Virus record (IMG/VR): IMGVR_UViG_3300043783_000152
Location: 1-63,698 of that record
Source: a virus
Strand: one strand, 5' to 3'
DNA length: 63,698 nt
In this document: positions 17,742-25,103 of the stretch, piece by piece
How the letters are laid out: each line of letters opens with the position of its first letter
Position numbering within the stretch: position 1 is the stretch's first letter
Notes under the pieces: generated by a model
What the model saw: only the letters and a program-made list of their open reading frames with translations
The model's database searches: none
Told to the model about the DNA's origin: nothing
Program-made: the position numbers and the translations under genes

Positions 17742-18380
17742 ATGAAATACCGTAACGATCTCACAGCCGAATACGTCCGCTCGATTCTTACCTACGAACC
17801 CGCCACTGGCGAGTTTACGTGGAAGCACAGAAGCAACTGCCCGCCACAATGGAACACAAAATTCGCAGGAAAAACAGCCGGATGCGCCGGAAAGTCTCGA
17901 TACCGATTCATCGGCATCAACAAAAAACTTTACTTGGCGCATAGGTTGGCATGGCTCTACATCACTGGCGAATGGCCAGATTCTGATATTGATCATAGAG
18001 ACCAAAATTCGTCTAACGATCGTTGGGACAACCTCAGAAAAGCGGCTGTTTGGCAAAACATGGGGAACGCAAAAAAACCAATCTCCAACAAGTCTGGATT
18101 TCGCGGAGCCTTTCAAGTAAAAAACCGTTGGCGCGCAACCATAACGGTGCGCGGTAAACACTATCATCTTGGATACTTTGACACAGCCGAAGAGGCTGCC
18201 GAAGCGTACAAAACGGCTTCGATACAAATGCGTGACGAGTTTTCGGGCGCAAATCATTGTGAACCTCCCCTAGAAAGCCCCAATTTATTTATTGAGGTCG
18301 GGTCGGTCTGCCTCTCGTATAGATATTTGTTGACGTTGGGTGCGCCAGCTTGGTTAGCGCGGTCCACGAACATCTTGTAA
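17742..18380 (+). CDS. HNH homing-type endonuclease with AP2 domain
   Basis: 212 residues, encoded against the surrounding minus-strand operon. Residues about 60-100 hold the HNH core (AHRLAWLYITGEWP, then DIDHRDQNSSNDRWDNLR) and 117-160 an AP2 DNA-binding domain (SGFRGAFQVKNRWRATI, then YHLGYFDTAEEAAEAYK). Family members are mobile, site-specific nickases or nucleases. The last 43 codons run antisense into the adaptor gene at 18254, so the functional protein may effectively end near residue 170. It sits between two paralogous adaptor genes under its own promoter. Related to the HNH/AP2 gene at 38571. Confidence 0.88.
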   Translation: MKYRNDLTAEYVRSILTYEPATGEFTWKHRSNCPPQWNTKFAGKTAGCAGKSRYRFIGINKKLYLAHRLAWLYITGEWPDSDIDHRDQNSSNDRWDNLRKAAVWQNMGNAKKPISNKSGFRGAFQVKNRWRATITVRGKHYHLGYFDTAEEAAEAYKTASIQMRDEFSGANHCEPPLESPNLFIEVGSVCLSYRYLLTLGAPAWLARSTNIL

Positions 18381-19018
18381 AGGTCAAACAGCTTCTGCGC
18401 ATCCTCCATCCGCGCCGAGGTTTGCGAAGAAAGCAAAGCAAGATAACTTGCGAAGTAGGGCACTGCATCCGTGAACAAATACGGTATTGCCTCCACATCC
18501 GTGTCTGCCGCCAGCGCAGCTGGATAGCACGAGCAATCGATCAAGAGGGTGTAGACGAGATCAGGCGGCGGGTCGATGTAAAAGCTGCCCGATACCATGG
18601 ATCCGGTTCCAACTCCGGTGATCGAGCCAGTGCCCGCCGATCCTTGTGAGAACTGACTGAACACCTGCGGCGCACCCGCCTGCGGAACTGGATTATTGAG
18701 GGCGTACAACCAGAACCAAGACCACGGTCGCGGGCGCATCCACTGATAGCCCGACGCCACCGCGTACAGCAACTGCCGGACATTGAGAACGCCGGATAGG
18801 TTGTTGCCGCCCGGTAGCGTGATCGATGAGAAGTTATAGTTGCGCGTCCCGATGACCGTTGAAAGCGTCCCAAGCGCTCTGCAGCACTCGGTTTCGGCGG
18901 CGAGTTGCCCTCTCGCGACGTTGATGTAGGACGTCAAATCGGCCGTCGCATAAAGCGAGGTCGGCGCCGCGGGGTTCTGCAGGAGCTGCTGTGTGCGAGT
19001 CAGATACGTTTGCAGCAA
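18254..19018 (-). CDS. Head-tail adaptor B
   Basis: 254 residues. AAGGAGG (19025-19031) lies 6 bp before a TTG at 19018, which is taken as the start; a GTG at 19039 upstream has no such site. The N-terminus LQTYLTRTQQLLQN, then DLTSYINVARGQLAAETECCRAL, and the C-terminus IPYLFTDAVPYFASYLALLSSQ parallel the adaptor at 16756, so the two are paralogues. It lacks the GGSGY insertion found there. The 3' end overlaps the tail of the plus-strand HNH gene by 127 bp. Confidence 0.78.
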   Translation of the reverse strand: MLQTYLTRTQQLLQNPAAPTSLYATADLTSYINVARGQLAAETECCRALGTLSTVIGTRNYNFSSITLPGGNNLSGVLNVRQLLYAVASGYQWMRPRPWSWFWLYALNNPVPQAGAPQVFSQFSQGSAGTGSITGVGTGSMVSGSFYIDPPPDLVYTLLIDCSCYPAALAADTDVEAIPYLFTDAVPYFASYLALLSSQTSARMEDAQKLFDLYKMFVDRANQAGAPNVNKYLYERQTDPTSINKLGLSRGGSQ

Positions 19019-19042
19019 GGCGTACCTCCTTGCTGGCACGCA

Positions 19043-19291
19043 TCAGATGAGATTGTAATATATCAGGTTGCGGGACGGATCGCTACGGGATGCATCGATC
19101 GTACATTTCCGAATAACACCATCCGACCCTAGGATGTTGATCTGCCTATTTAGCGCCATGTCTTTTTGCTGCGCGCCGTCAGTCGCATTGGTGTCGTCGA
19201 TCTGAACGGCCGGCTGCTGCAAGTTCATCGACGGGTAAGCGGAATTATTGCTCCCCAACCCGGCGACAAACGTGATGCTGAAGGTCGCCAC
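19043..19291 (-). CDS. Small virion-module protein
   Basis: 82 residues from a GTG at 19291, starting 3 bp after the previous stop. Begins ATFSITFVAGLGSNNSAYPS, is polar and beta-leaning, and ends in an IYYNLI strand. No leader, membrane segment or metal motif. Lies between the decoration-like gene and adaptor B. Candidate head-completion or decoration protein; not recognised. Confidence 0.65.
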   Translation of the reverse strand: MATFSITFVAGLGSNNSAYPSMNLQQPAVQIDDTNATDGAQQKDMALNRQINILGSDGVIRKCTIDASRSDPSRNLIYYNLI

Positions 19292-19294
19292 CGA

Positions 19295-20539
19295 TCACAC
19301 CTTGAACGGCTGCATCAACACGAAGTCGGGGCGAGACCCCATGGTCAACGTGACCGATCCGCTGCCGGTCAGCGCGCCCGTGGTGTTGGCTGCGAAGGCG
19401 CCAACCGGCACGCCATAGAACAGCCCGCCGTCATAAATGATGCCGGTCTGCGCGGCGACGACGCCGGCCGTCGCCGTCAACTGTGCCTGAAGCGGCCGCG
19501 GGCGCGCCCAGAGGCCGTAACCGCCGGCACCACCGATGCCGACGCCGCCCGTGATCAGGTAAACCGGAGCATTGGTAATCGTGCCGGTAATCGGGGTCGC
19601 CGGCCCGGCCGACTGAGGATATCCGCCGAAACTCGTAACGCCTGCACCCGTGGCGCCAACGATGGTCGCACCTCCGACGACCGACACGGTCGTAACGGTC
19701 TGGCACATGATCGCCGAGACGGTGCCGTTGGTGCCGGCGCCCGAGAGAGTCAGCGTGATGTTGTTCGGCGTCGAGAGCGGCGCACCGGGATTGGTGCAGA
19801 GCACGCCGCAAATCGAACCGGAGCCCGTGATGCTGAACACGGCAGTCGCGAGCGTGATGCCCGTCGGGATGTTCGGGTCGGTCGGGTTCGGCAGCAGCGC
19901 AACCGAGTACGTCGTGCCCGCCGGATAACCGGCACCGGGATTGGTGAAGGTGAAGCCCGACACCGTTCCGGATGCGATCGTGCAGAAACCGGTCGCCTGA
20001 ACGCCTCCGATGCCGTTCGCGTTGTTGTTCGGGCCGGGGGGCGCCGGCAGGATGGCAATCGGCGCGACGCCATACCCCGCGCCGGCGTTCGCCGTCACGA
20101 TGGTCGCAGTCGTCATGACGAGCTGGCCGCCGACGATCGGCGCCCAAGTCGAGCCGCCACCGCCGGTCACCGCGATCGATGTCGTCGCCTGAACATAAGC
20201 CGAGCCGTAGGCATTCACGATGCCGCCGACCGGGCAACCCGTCATATTGGCGATACGAAACGAAAAACCGTCGCTCTGTACAAAAAGAAGACTGTCTGCT
20301 GACGCCGCAGTCGCGATAATCGACCAGTTACCAGGCGGGGAAACGGGGTCGTCGAACTGGAGCACGCAGTACGATCCGAGCGAAATCAACCAATCGCCGC
20401 GAGGGATCGGAATCTGATCGCCAGCCGCGAGACCAATGTAATTGTTGTTCGCGTCGTAGGGCGCGTTGAACAGCTCTGAAGGATAAAGGTTGGCGGGAAG
20501 CTGCAAACCTACTCCAGGACCTGACATCGGACCGGGCAT
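19295..20539 (-). CDS. Beta-rich virion protein downstream of the capsid gene (decoration or fibre-like)
   Basis: 414 residues from ATG 20539 with GGAG 7 bp upstream. The N-terminal 100 residues are mixed (GDQIPIPRGDWLISLG). From about residue 120 it is Gly, Thr and Ala rich with GAGYGVAPIAILP and NPGAGYPAGTTYS units, the same GxGY beta repeat as in the hub and adaptor A. The C-terminal 100 residues (GGLFYGVPVGAFAANTTG and on to VLMQPFKV) are again a compact beta domain. Directly following the major capsid gene, it is a candidate head-decoration protein. Confidence 0.68.
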   Translation of the reverse strand: MPGPMSGPGVGLQLPANLYPSELFNAPYDANNNYIGLAAGDQIPIPRGDWLISLGSYCVLQFDDPVSPPGNWSIIATAASADSLLFVQSDGFSFRIANMTGCPVGGIVNAYGSAYVQATTSIAVTGGGGSTWAPIVGGQLVMTTATIVTANAGAGYGVAPIAILPAPPGPNNNANGIGGVQATGFCTIASGTVSGFTFTNPGAGYPAGTTYSVALLPNPTDPNIPTGITLATAVFSITGSGSICGVLCTNPGAPLSTPNNITLTLSGAGTNGTVSAIMCQTVTTVSVVGGATIVGATGAGVTSFGGYPQSAGPATPITGTITNAPVYLITGGVGIGGAGGYGLWARPRPLQAQLTATAGVVAAQTGIIYDGGLFYGVPVGAFAANTTGALTGSGSVTLTMGSRPDFVLMQPFKV

Positions 20540-20570
20540 TAGAATACTCCGCTAGACGTTTGATTCGACA

Positions 20571-21614
20571 TCAGAAAGAGTTGTTGCCGATGTTGTAGGC
20601 GATGGCACCCGAACTCGACTTCGCTGAGACGAGATTGTAGCCGACCACGACGACGCCTTGCTGGCCGATCTGCCCCAAGGGGACCAACGAGTAGAACCCG
20701 CTGAAGTCGAACGCAGCATCCTCCGACAGGTACATCGCCGTGTACTTGACATTGGGGAAGAACGCCTGTCCCTGCGGCACGAAATGGTCGGCAAAGATCG
20801 GGACGCCGGATACATTAAGATTCGGAAAGCTGGTCCGGCGGCTGGTGTCCATCGAATAGTTGCCACCCGGATCCACGAACGCGGTTTCGTTCGTGACGAA
20901 GTCCTTGTTCAGAGTCGCAAAGTCGCCGGGATTCATGACCCCATAAGTCGGCGCCTCGCCGCCCGCGCTGTCGGCAATGTTTGCCAGCAGCGTAGCCATC
21001 GTCGCGCGGGTGAAGCCGGACGTCGACACCGTGGAGTAATTGACACCCGCCATATTAATGTACTGGCCCTTGAAGGCCGAGTTGCCAGCAGCGTTGCGGC
21101 TGATACCGCCGTAATTCGGGAAATTGGTCCCGTTGTCAAAAGCATCGAGGAAGCTGTTCGGGAAGAGGGAATTGCTGGAGTTATTGGTGTACAGCAACCG
21201 CGCCATATTCTGGCGCGTCACCGCGTAAACGTCATTCATGCGCGCCTTGAGCAGGCTGATCTCGCGATCAGTCGCTTGAAGCACGGATTCGCCGAAGGGG
21301 AGCGGGACCGGAACGACCCAGTAGGCCAAGTTCCACTGTCCATTTTGCACGCCGGGGGTGACGTTCGGGGAATTGAAGCCGCCGCCGTAGCCGGTGAACT
21401 GGCCTTGGACCATGCTTTGGCCTTGCATGGGTACTGTGATCTGATTCAGTCCACCCGCAGCGCGCTGCGCATTGCCGGTCAGGTAAAATAGTGAAGGCGA
21501 AGCGAAGTATATCTGTACAAAGAGCCTTGGCACAAAAGCACGACGTGTCGCGGCTGTTAGTTCGGTGTATAATGACCCGGCTGGGGGCGCGACACCGATG
21601 CCCGGAAGTGGCAA
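20571..21614 (-). CDS. Major capsid protein
   Basis: 347 residues from a TTG at 21614 with AGGAGG 5 bp upstream. The N-terminus (SLYTELTAATRRAFVPRLF, residues 14-32) leads into a region with LPFGESVLQATDREISLLKA (long-helix like), GVMNPGDFATLNKDF, and a C-terminal YTAMYLSEDAAFDFSGF, followed by LGQIGQQGVVVVGY. This domain order and size (35-40 kDa) fit HK97-fold capsid proteins of short-tailed phages. It follows the scaffold gene, with an HNH gene inserted between. Residues 14-38 are echoed in the small Tat-like protein at 41432. Confidence 0.82.
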   Translation of the reverse strand: MPLPGIGVAPPAGSLYTELTAATRRAFVPRLFVQIYFASPSLFYLTGNAQRAAGGLNQITVPMQGQSMVQGQFTGYGGGFNSPNVTPGVQNGQWNLAYWVVPVPLPFGESVLQATDREISLLKARMNDVYAVTRQNMARLLYTNNSSNSLFPNSFLDAFDNGTNFPNYGGISRNAAGNSAFKGQYINMAGVNYSTVSTSGFTRATMATLLANIADSAGGEAPTYGVMNPGDFATLNKDFVTNETAFVDPGGNYSMDTSRRTSFPNLNVSGVPIFADHFVPQGQAFFPNVKYTAMYLSEDAAFDFSGFYSLVPLGQIGQQGVVVVGYNLVSAKSSSGAIAYNIGNNSF

Positions 21615-21627
21615 TCTAGCCTCCTAT

Positions 21628-22323
21628 TTAAGTTATTCCGGCACAACCAGAAACGTACGCAGATTCCGTTTCTGAAATGTGCAAGATTGCCGGAGGGACA
21701 GCGGATGTCGAACCCTCTGATTTCACAGGCTGAATCTCGAACCCTCGCTCGCGAGCGTATTCGGGATAATTCTTAAGTACCTCGATCGCCCACGCCACTT
21801 GATCGGAAACTCGCTGCCCTTTGCCGTGATTCGCGGCCCAAAGTTCCAAATTTTCTAGCCTGTTATCCAACTTCAGGCCGTTAATATGGTGAACGGTTTC
21901 TTCGGAACGCAGCAAGCGCCCAATATGCGCTTCCATCACGAGCCGATGCTCAGGAACGTAGCGCCCGCCGCGCTTCAACAAGCGATAACCGCACTTATCA
22001 ATTCGTCCGACACCGAAATCTTTTCTTCGAAACTGCGCCTTGGCCGAACAGCTAATCGAACAGAACTTAGTTTTATAGTTGAAAATGCCAAACGAACCCT
22101 TTGCGTTCTTATAACCTTTTCGTTCAGTCAGCTTACCGCAATGAGCACAGTTAAAAGTCGGAATCGGAATCTTCCTGTGCACGTTAAAACACTCGGAAGA
22201 ACAATACTTTCGGACCTTGCCTTGACGCGCTTCATAAGCTTTCGCCTGCGCGCCGTTAACTGAGAATTCTTGCTGGCAATTCATACAGGTCAGCGTAACT
22301 CGTTCGAGCGTCATCCGCGTCAT
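21628..22323 (-). CDS. HNH endonuclease with zinc-finger N-terminus, between scaffold and capsid genes
   Basis: 231 residues from ATG 22323 with AGGAG upstream. The N-terminal half holds three Cys pairs ([20 protein letters not shown]) and FCSISC, zinc-binding elements. Residues about 115-165 contain [13 protein letters not shown], then [20 protein letters not shown], the HNH core with catalytic His. These proteins cut DNA and spread into intron-less sites next to conserved genes. Here it sits between scaffold (stop 22398) and capsid (start 21614), a typical free-standing location. The tail after residue 165 is unassigned. Confidence 0.88.
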   Translation of the reverse strand: MTRMTLERVTLTCMNCQQEFSVNGAQAKAYEARQGKVRKYCSSECFNVHRKIPIPTFNCAHCGKLTERKGYKNAKGSFGIFNYKTKFCSISCSAKAQFRRKDFGVGRIDKCGYRLLKRGGRYVPEHRLVMEAHIGRLLRSEETVHHINGLKLDNRLENLELWAANHGKGQRVSDQVAWAIEVLKNYPEYARERGFEIQPVKSEGSTSAVPPAILHISETESAYVSGCAGIT

Positions 22324-22397
22324 GAGAAGACTCCTATGGAAAACGGGTTTAACCGTCCCCACACTAGGCTGCTCATATGTCGAACGCAAGCACATTG

Positions 22398-23000
22398 TTA
22401 CCGCCTCGCCCCCAGCACCGAACCCCTGACTTCCGCAATCGCCTCGCCGGCCATCTTGCGAAGCAACCCTTCATTCTCGCCCTTTGCCTCGATCAGCTTC
22501 TTGAGATCGACATCGCCGTCAGTGAGCGAATCCTGGAAATTCCATGCGCCGTTCCCGCCGGGCGTAACCGGTTCCGCGGCCGGAGGCATCTGGCTCTCGA
22601 TCCACGTCGCCGCGATGGCAACGTCGAGAATCCCCTTTTCCTCCATGACCGCCTTGACCTTGGCGATCCCGTCATCCGTCCACCTGGCGCGCTTCAGCTT
22701 GTCGAAGCCTTCCGCCTGCTCGCGCCGGATATCGTCCAGCTTGGAATTCTTCTCGCGCTCGGCTTCGGCATCCGCGCGCGCCTTGCGCTCCTCGGCGAGT
22801 TCGCGCTCCAGCTTGGAAAACCGATCCTCGGTCGGATCGGGACGTTCAAGCTCCTTGACCGCGGGATCTTCCGGATGGACGTCCTTGAGCGCCTCAAGCA
22901 GCTTGCGCTTGGCGCTCGGCGACTTGAGCATGGCGCCAACGGTCTCACCCGTCCGGCGCAGCCGCAGCAACTCGGTTTCGTCGATCTCGACTTGCGGCAC
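22398..23000 (-). CDS. Scaffold protein
   Basis: 200 residues from GTG 23000, which follows the previous stop directly (TAAGTG). Highly charged with a long Glu/Arg/Lys coiled coil at about residues 50-110 ([20 protein letters not shown]), an acidic middle and a basic end (LGARR). Size, charge pattern and position immediately upstream of the capsid gene fit a procapsid scaffold that is lost or cut during maturation. No protease motif seen. Confidence 0.75.
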   Translation of the reverse strand: MPQVEIDETELLRLRRTGETVGAMLKSPSAKRKLLEALKDVHPEDPAVKELERPDPTEDRFSKLERELAEERKARADAEAEREKNSKLDDIRREQAEGFDKLKRARWTDDGIAKVKAVMEEKGILDVAIAATWIESQMPPAAEPVTPGGNGAWNFQDSLTDGDVDLKKLIEAKGENEGLLRKMAGEAIAEVRGSVLGARR

Positions 23001-23180
23001 TTACTTGGTCCCGATGCTGGTGCCGGCATTCGGCACGTGGCTGATGGTGAGCGCGCCCGACTTCATCTGCGCCGGCAAGTGGTTTTTGCGACCCTGGATG
23101 TCGTCCTGCTCCATCCCGACGCGCACGATCTGCTCGTCAGAAGTCGGGATCGATTTAGCGGGATTGTGGAAGAGGTCCAT
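23001..23180 (-). CDS. Small head-module protein (59 aa)
   Basis: 59 residues, ATG 23180 to TAA 23001-23003, with AAAGGA upstream. Starts MDLFHNPAKSIPTSDEQIVR and ends HVPNAGTSIGTK; polar, no membrane or metal motif. The TAA abuts the scaffold GTG, indicating coupling. Function unknown; its place between scaffold and other small head genes suggests an assembly role. Confidence 0.7.
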   Translation of the reverse strand: MDLFHNPAKSIPTSDEQIVRVGMEQDDIQGRKNHLPAQMKSGALTISHVPNAGTSIGTK

Positions 23181-23192
23181 CGGCTGAATCCT

Positions 23193-23705
23193 TTACATCG
23201 GGATCGGCGGCTTTTGCGCCGCGGGACTGACGGGAGGCGGAACGGCCGGTTTCGGCGCGGGCGGTGCAGGCGTCGTTTCAGTCCTTGGGTAAAACGGCGC
23301 TTTCGGCGCCTCTACCTTGGCCGGCTCAACCGAAACCGGCTCGATCGGCTTCGGAACCTTGTAAGGAGCCGCTCCAACCGCGCCCTCGCAGGCGCGAACT
23401 CGCCCTTCCAGCTCCGTCAGCTTCTCGGCATGCTCGTGCGGCAGCTTGGTCGCATCGTTGACCGACCGGCGAAACTCAACGCCGTCAGTCGTCAGCGCCG
23501 CAACATTACCCTCGATAACCGTGAGCCGGTCGGCATTGATTCGCGCCTGCGAAAGCGCCTTGAGCTGCGAATACTCCGCATGACTCATTCGATTGCGAAG
23601 ATCTTCAAGCCCGGCAGCCAGGACGCGCGCATCAATGCTGTGCGTGATATCGGCGTCCGGAGATTTCAACTGCGCGATCAAGGTGTCGAGATCGGTGACG
23701 GGCAT
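23193..23705 (-). CDS. Hypothetical head-module protein with Pro-rich tail
   Basis: 170 residues. Residues 1-110 are helical with coiled-coil tendency (MPVTDLDTLIAQLKSPDADI, LPHEHAEKLTELEGRVRACE). Residues 111-170 are a Pro/Ala/Lys linker rich in PAPPAPKPAVPPP, likely disordered. Lies between portal and scaffold in transcription order. Could be a small structural or scaffolding accessory. Confidence 0.65.
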   Translation of the reverse strand: MPVTDLDTLIAQLKSPDADITHSIDARVLAAGLEDLRNRMSHAEYSQLKALSQARINADRLTVIEGNVAALTTDGVEFRRSVNDATKLPHEHAEKLTELEGRVRACEGAVGAAPYKVPKPIEPVSVEPAKVEAPKAPFYPRTETTPAPPAPKPAVPPPVSPAAQKPPIPM

Positions 23706-23717
23706 GAGCCAGGCTCC

Positions 23718-23906
23718 TCAATAACCGTGCCCGCGACGCGGGCGAATGACGTTGACGACGCTCTGAGCATCATCGGCTCGATCAGCGTAGCGCTCCTGCA
23801 GCGTCTGCGAGACGCGCACGGGCGCATCGCTGGATTCGAAACGCGGCATCGCGCGCTTGACATGCGCGTTGCCCGGCATCGGCGTCTTGTCTTCAAAAAG
23901 GTTCAT
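23718..23906 (-). CDS. Small basic head-module protein (62 aa)
   Basis: 62 residues from ATG 23906, which overlaps the preceding stop (ATGA). Basic and polar: MNLFEDKTPMPGNAHVKRAM at the start, SVVNVIRPRRGHGY at the end. No metal or membrane motif. Position in a tightly coupled chain between portal and scaffold supports a real gene. Function unknown. Confidence 0.65.
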   Translation of the reverse strand: MNLFEDKTPMPGNAHVKRAMPRFESSDAPVRVSQTLQERYADRADDAQSVVNVIRPRRGHGY

Positions 23907-24310
23907 GCAGCCATCCCCATGCCGGGCGGCATGCCTTGGCCACCGCCAGGCAGCTGCCCGCCCTGTTGGCCTTGCGGCTGCTGCAGCGTCTTATTGGTCT
24001 GCGCAGCCTGCGCGTTCTTCATGGCCATCTGATCGATCGCATTGCGCTCGGACGCCTGCGTGTTCGACCCCGCCGGAACGTGCTTCAGTCCCATTTCAAT
24101 CATTTTGTTGATGGTCTTGCCGAGGTCGGTCGCGCCGGCCATCGGCAAGAGATCCATCAGGTTTTTGATCACTAAGCCCAGCCGCTGCATGGCAGCCGCC
24201 TCGTACCCCTTATTAGGAGTCGGACCCGTTGCCGGGCTGACGCCCATCGGAGGCGATTGCGTCTGTTGTGGCCGGGGAAGCCCCGACCCTGCAGGAACGG
24301 GCTCGGGCAT
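23903..24310 (-). CDS. Hypothetical head-module protein, Pro/Gln/Gly-rich
   Basis: 135 residues from ATG 24310 with AAGGG upstream. Low-complexity Pro/Gly/Gln ends flank a helical core (AAAMQRLGLVIKNLMDLLPM, then DLGKTINKMIEMGLKHV). Small proteins of this build often lie between portal and scaffold in short-tailed phages. It is the first gene of the minus-strand block left of the divergent cassette, so a promoter should lie in 24311-24483, but none with good -35 and -10 boxes was seen. Confidence 0.65.
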   Translation of the reverse strand: MPEPVPAGSGLPRPQQTQSPPMGVSPATGPTPNKGYEAAAMQRLGLVIKNLMDLLPMAGATDLGKTINKMIEMGLKHVPAGSNTQASERNAIDQMAMKNAQAAQTNKTLQQPQGQQGGQLPGGGQGMPPGMGMAA

Positions 24311-24483
24311 TAGTGGCGGCCCTTGCGCCCTCGCCGACGATTGCGGATCATTGAAGATCTCCTAGTGTGAGGGGTTGGTCCAAAACAGATGGAGTATCCG
24401 ACGCTTGGCGAGATCGACCTACGTGGTTTGATAAGACCGCAGAGGGTTGCAACAGGCCGTAAAAGCGGGTAGGTTCAGCCAAC

Positions 24484-24684
24484 ATGGTCGATGTCCTGTC
24501 GAAACGGTGGCTTACACCCAAACAAATCTGCGCCGACATGGGCGTGCATTACGACGCCTTCAGGCGCATCCTGCGCCGCGGCGACGGCCCTCAATTCAAG
24601 CGCTACGGAGCGCGCTACCTGATCCGGAAGGACTGGTACGAGAAGTGGATCGAAACAAACGAGGATAAAAAATGTTCAGTCTGA
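24484..24684 (+). CDS. Small helix-turn-helix protein (excisionase/MerR-type)
   Basis: 66 residues. The pattern KRWLTPKQICADMGVHYDAF, then RILRRGDGPQFKRYGARYLI matches the short wing-containing HTH of excisionase and MerR-like domains: a recognition helix followed by a basic wing and YLIRKDWYEKWI. Probably binds DNA as a regulator or recombination directionality factor. Transcribed opposite to everything around it, in one unit with the next gene. A TTGGCG box with TTGATA 17 bp downstream (24401-24430) is a possible but weak promoter. Confidence 0.72.
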   Translation: MVDVLSKRWLTPKQICADMGVHYDAFRRILRRGDGPQFKRYGARYLIRKDWYEKWIETNEDKKCSV

Positions 24685-25052
24685 CAATCGTTTTCGGACC
24701 CGGCCCGATGGTGTGGACGTTGATGTTCAAGACGGAAGACAAAGCCCGACTCAACGTCAGTACGCTGAATCAAAGTCCTTTGGGGCAAGTAACCCGATTC
24801 GTCGACGATTTCGGTCAAGAATGCGATATTATTACCGATGAATTAAAAGGCTGGATGCTCGAAGACATGGAACAATCCAAGCTCGCCCACATCGAACGCG
24901 CCCTGCATCAAGCGCGCACGCAAGCAAAAGGCGCGGAGATCGCCGACAGCGATCCGGTGCTGGCGCAAGCGCGCCGCCGCGCGCAAGGCGGGATGCCGAT
25001 CATGCAACCTATGCCGACGGGATTTTCGCCTAACGGGAGGTTTCCAAGTTGA
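24672..25052 (+). CDS. Hypothetical protein of the plus-strand cassette
   Basis: 126 residues from ATG 24672 with GAGG 8 bp upstream, overlapping the HTH gene by 13 bp. N-terminal half is beta-leaning (MVWTLMFKTEDKARLNVSTL); residues 70-105 form a charged helix rich in Ala/Gln (EDMEQSKLAHIERALHQART); the tail is Gly/Pro/Met rich. No catalytic motif. Ends 52 bp before the convergent portal stop. Co-transcription with an HTH gene inside an otherwise minus-strand late region suggests a lysogeny, exclusion or regulatory role. Confidence 0.62.
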   Translation: MFSLTIVFGPGPMVWTLMFKTEDKARLNVSTLNQSPLGQVTRFVDDFGQECDIITDELKGWMLEDMEQSKLAHIERALHQARTQAKGAEIADSDPVLAQARRRAQGGMPIMQPMPTGFSPNGRFPS

Positions 25053-25103
25053 ACCCACCTTGCGGAACCTCCGATAAATATGGTTGGTCCTGCTGCGGCT
25101 TTC

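Noticed and set aside
22377-24032. 551-codon plus-strand open frame opposite scaffold and neighbouring genes
   Set aside because: Arg/Leu-rich shadow of GC-rich minus-strand genes that have ribosome binding sites and coupled starts.
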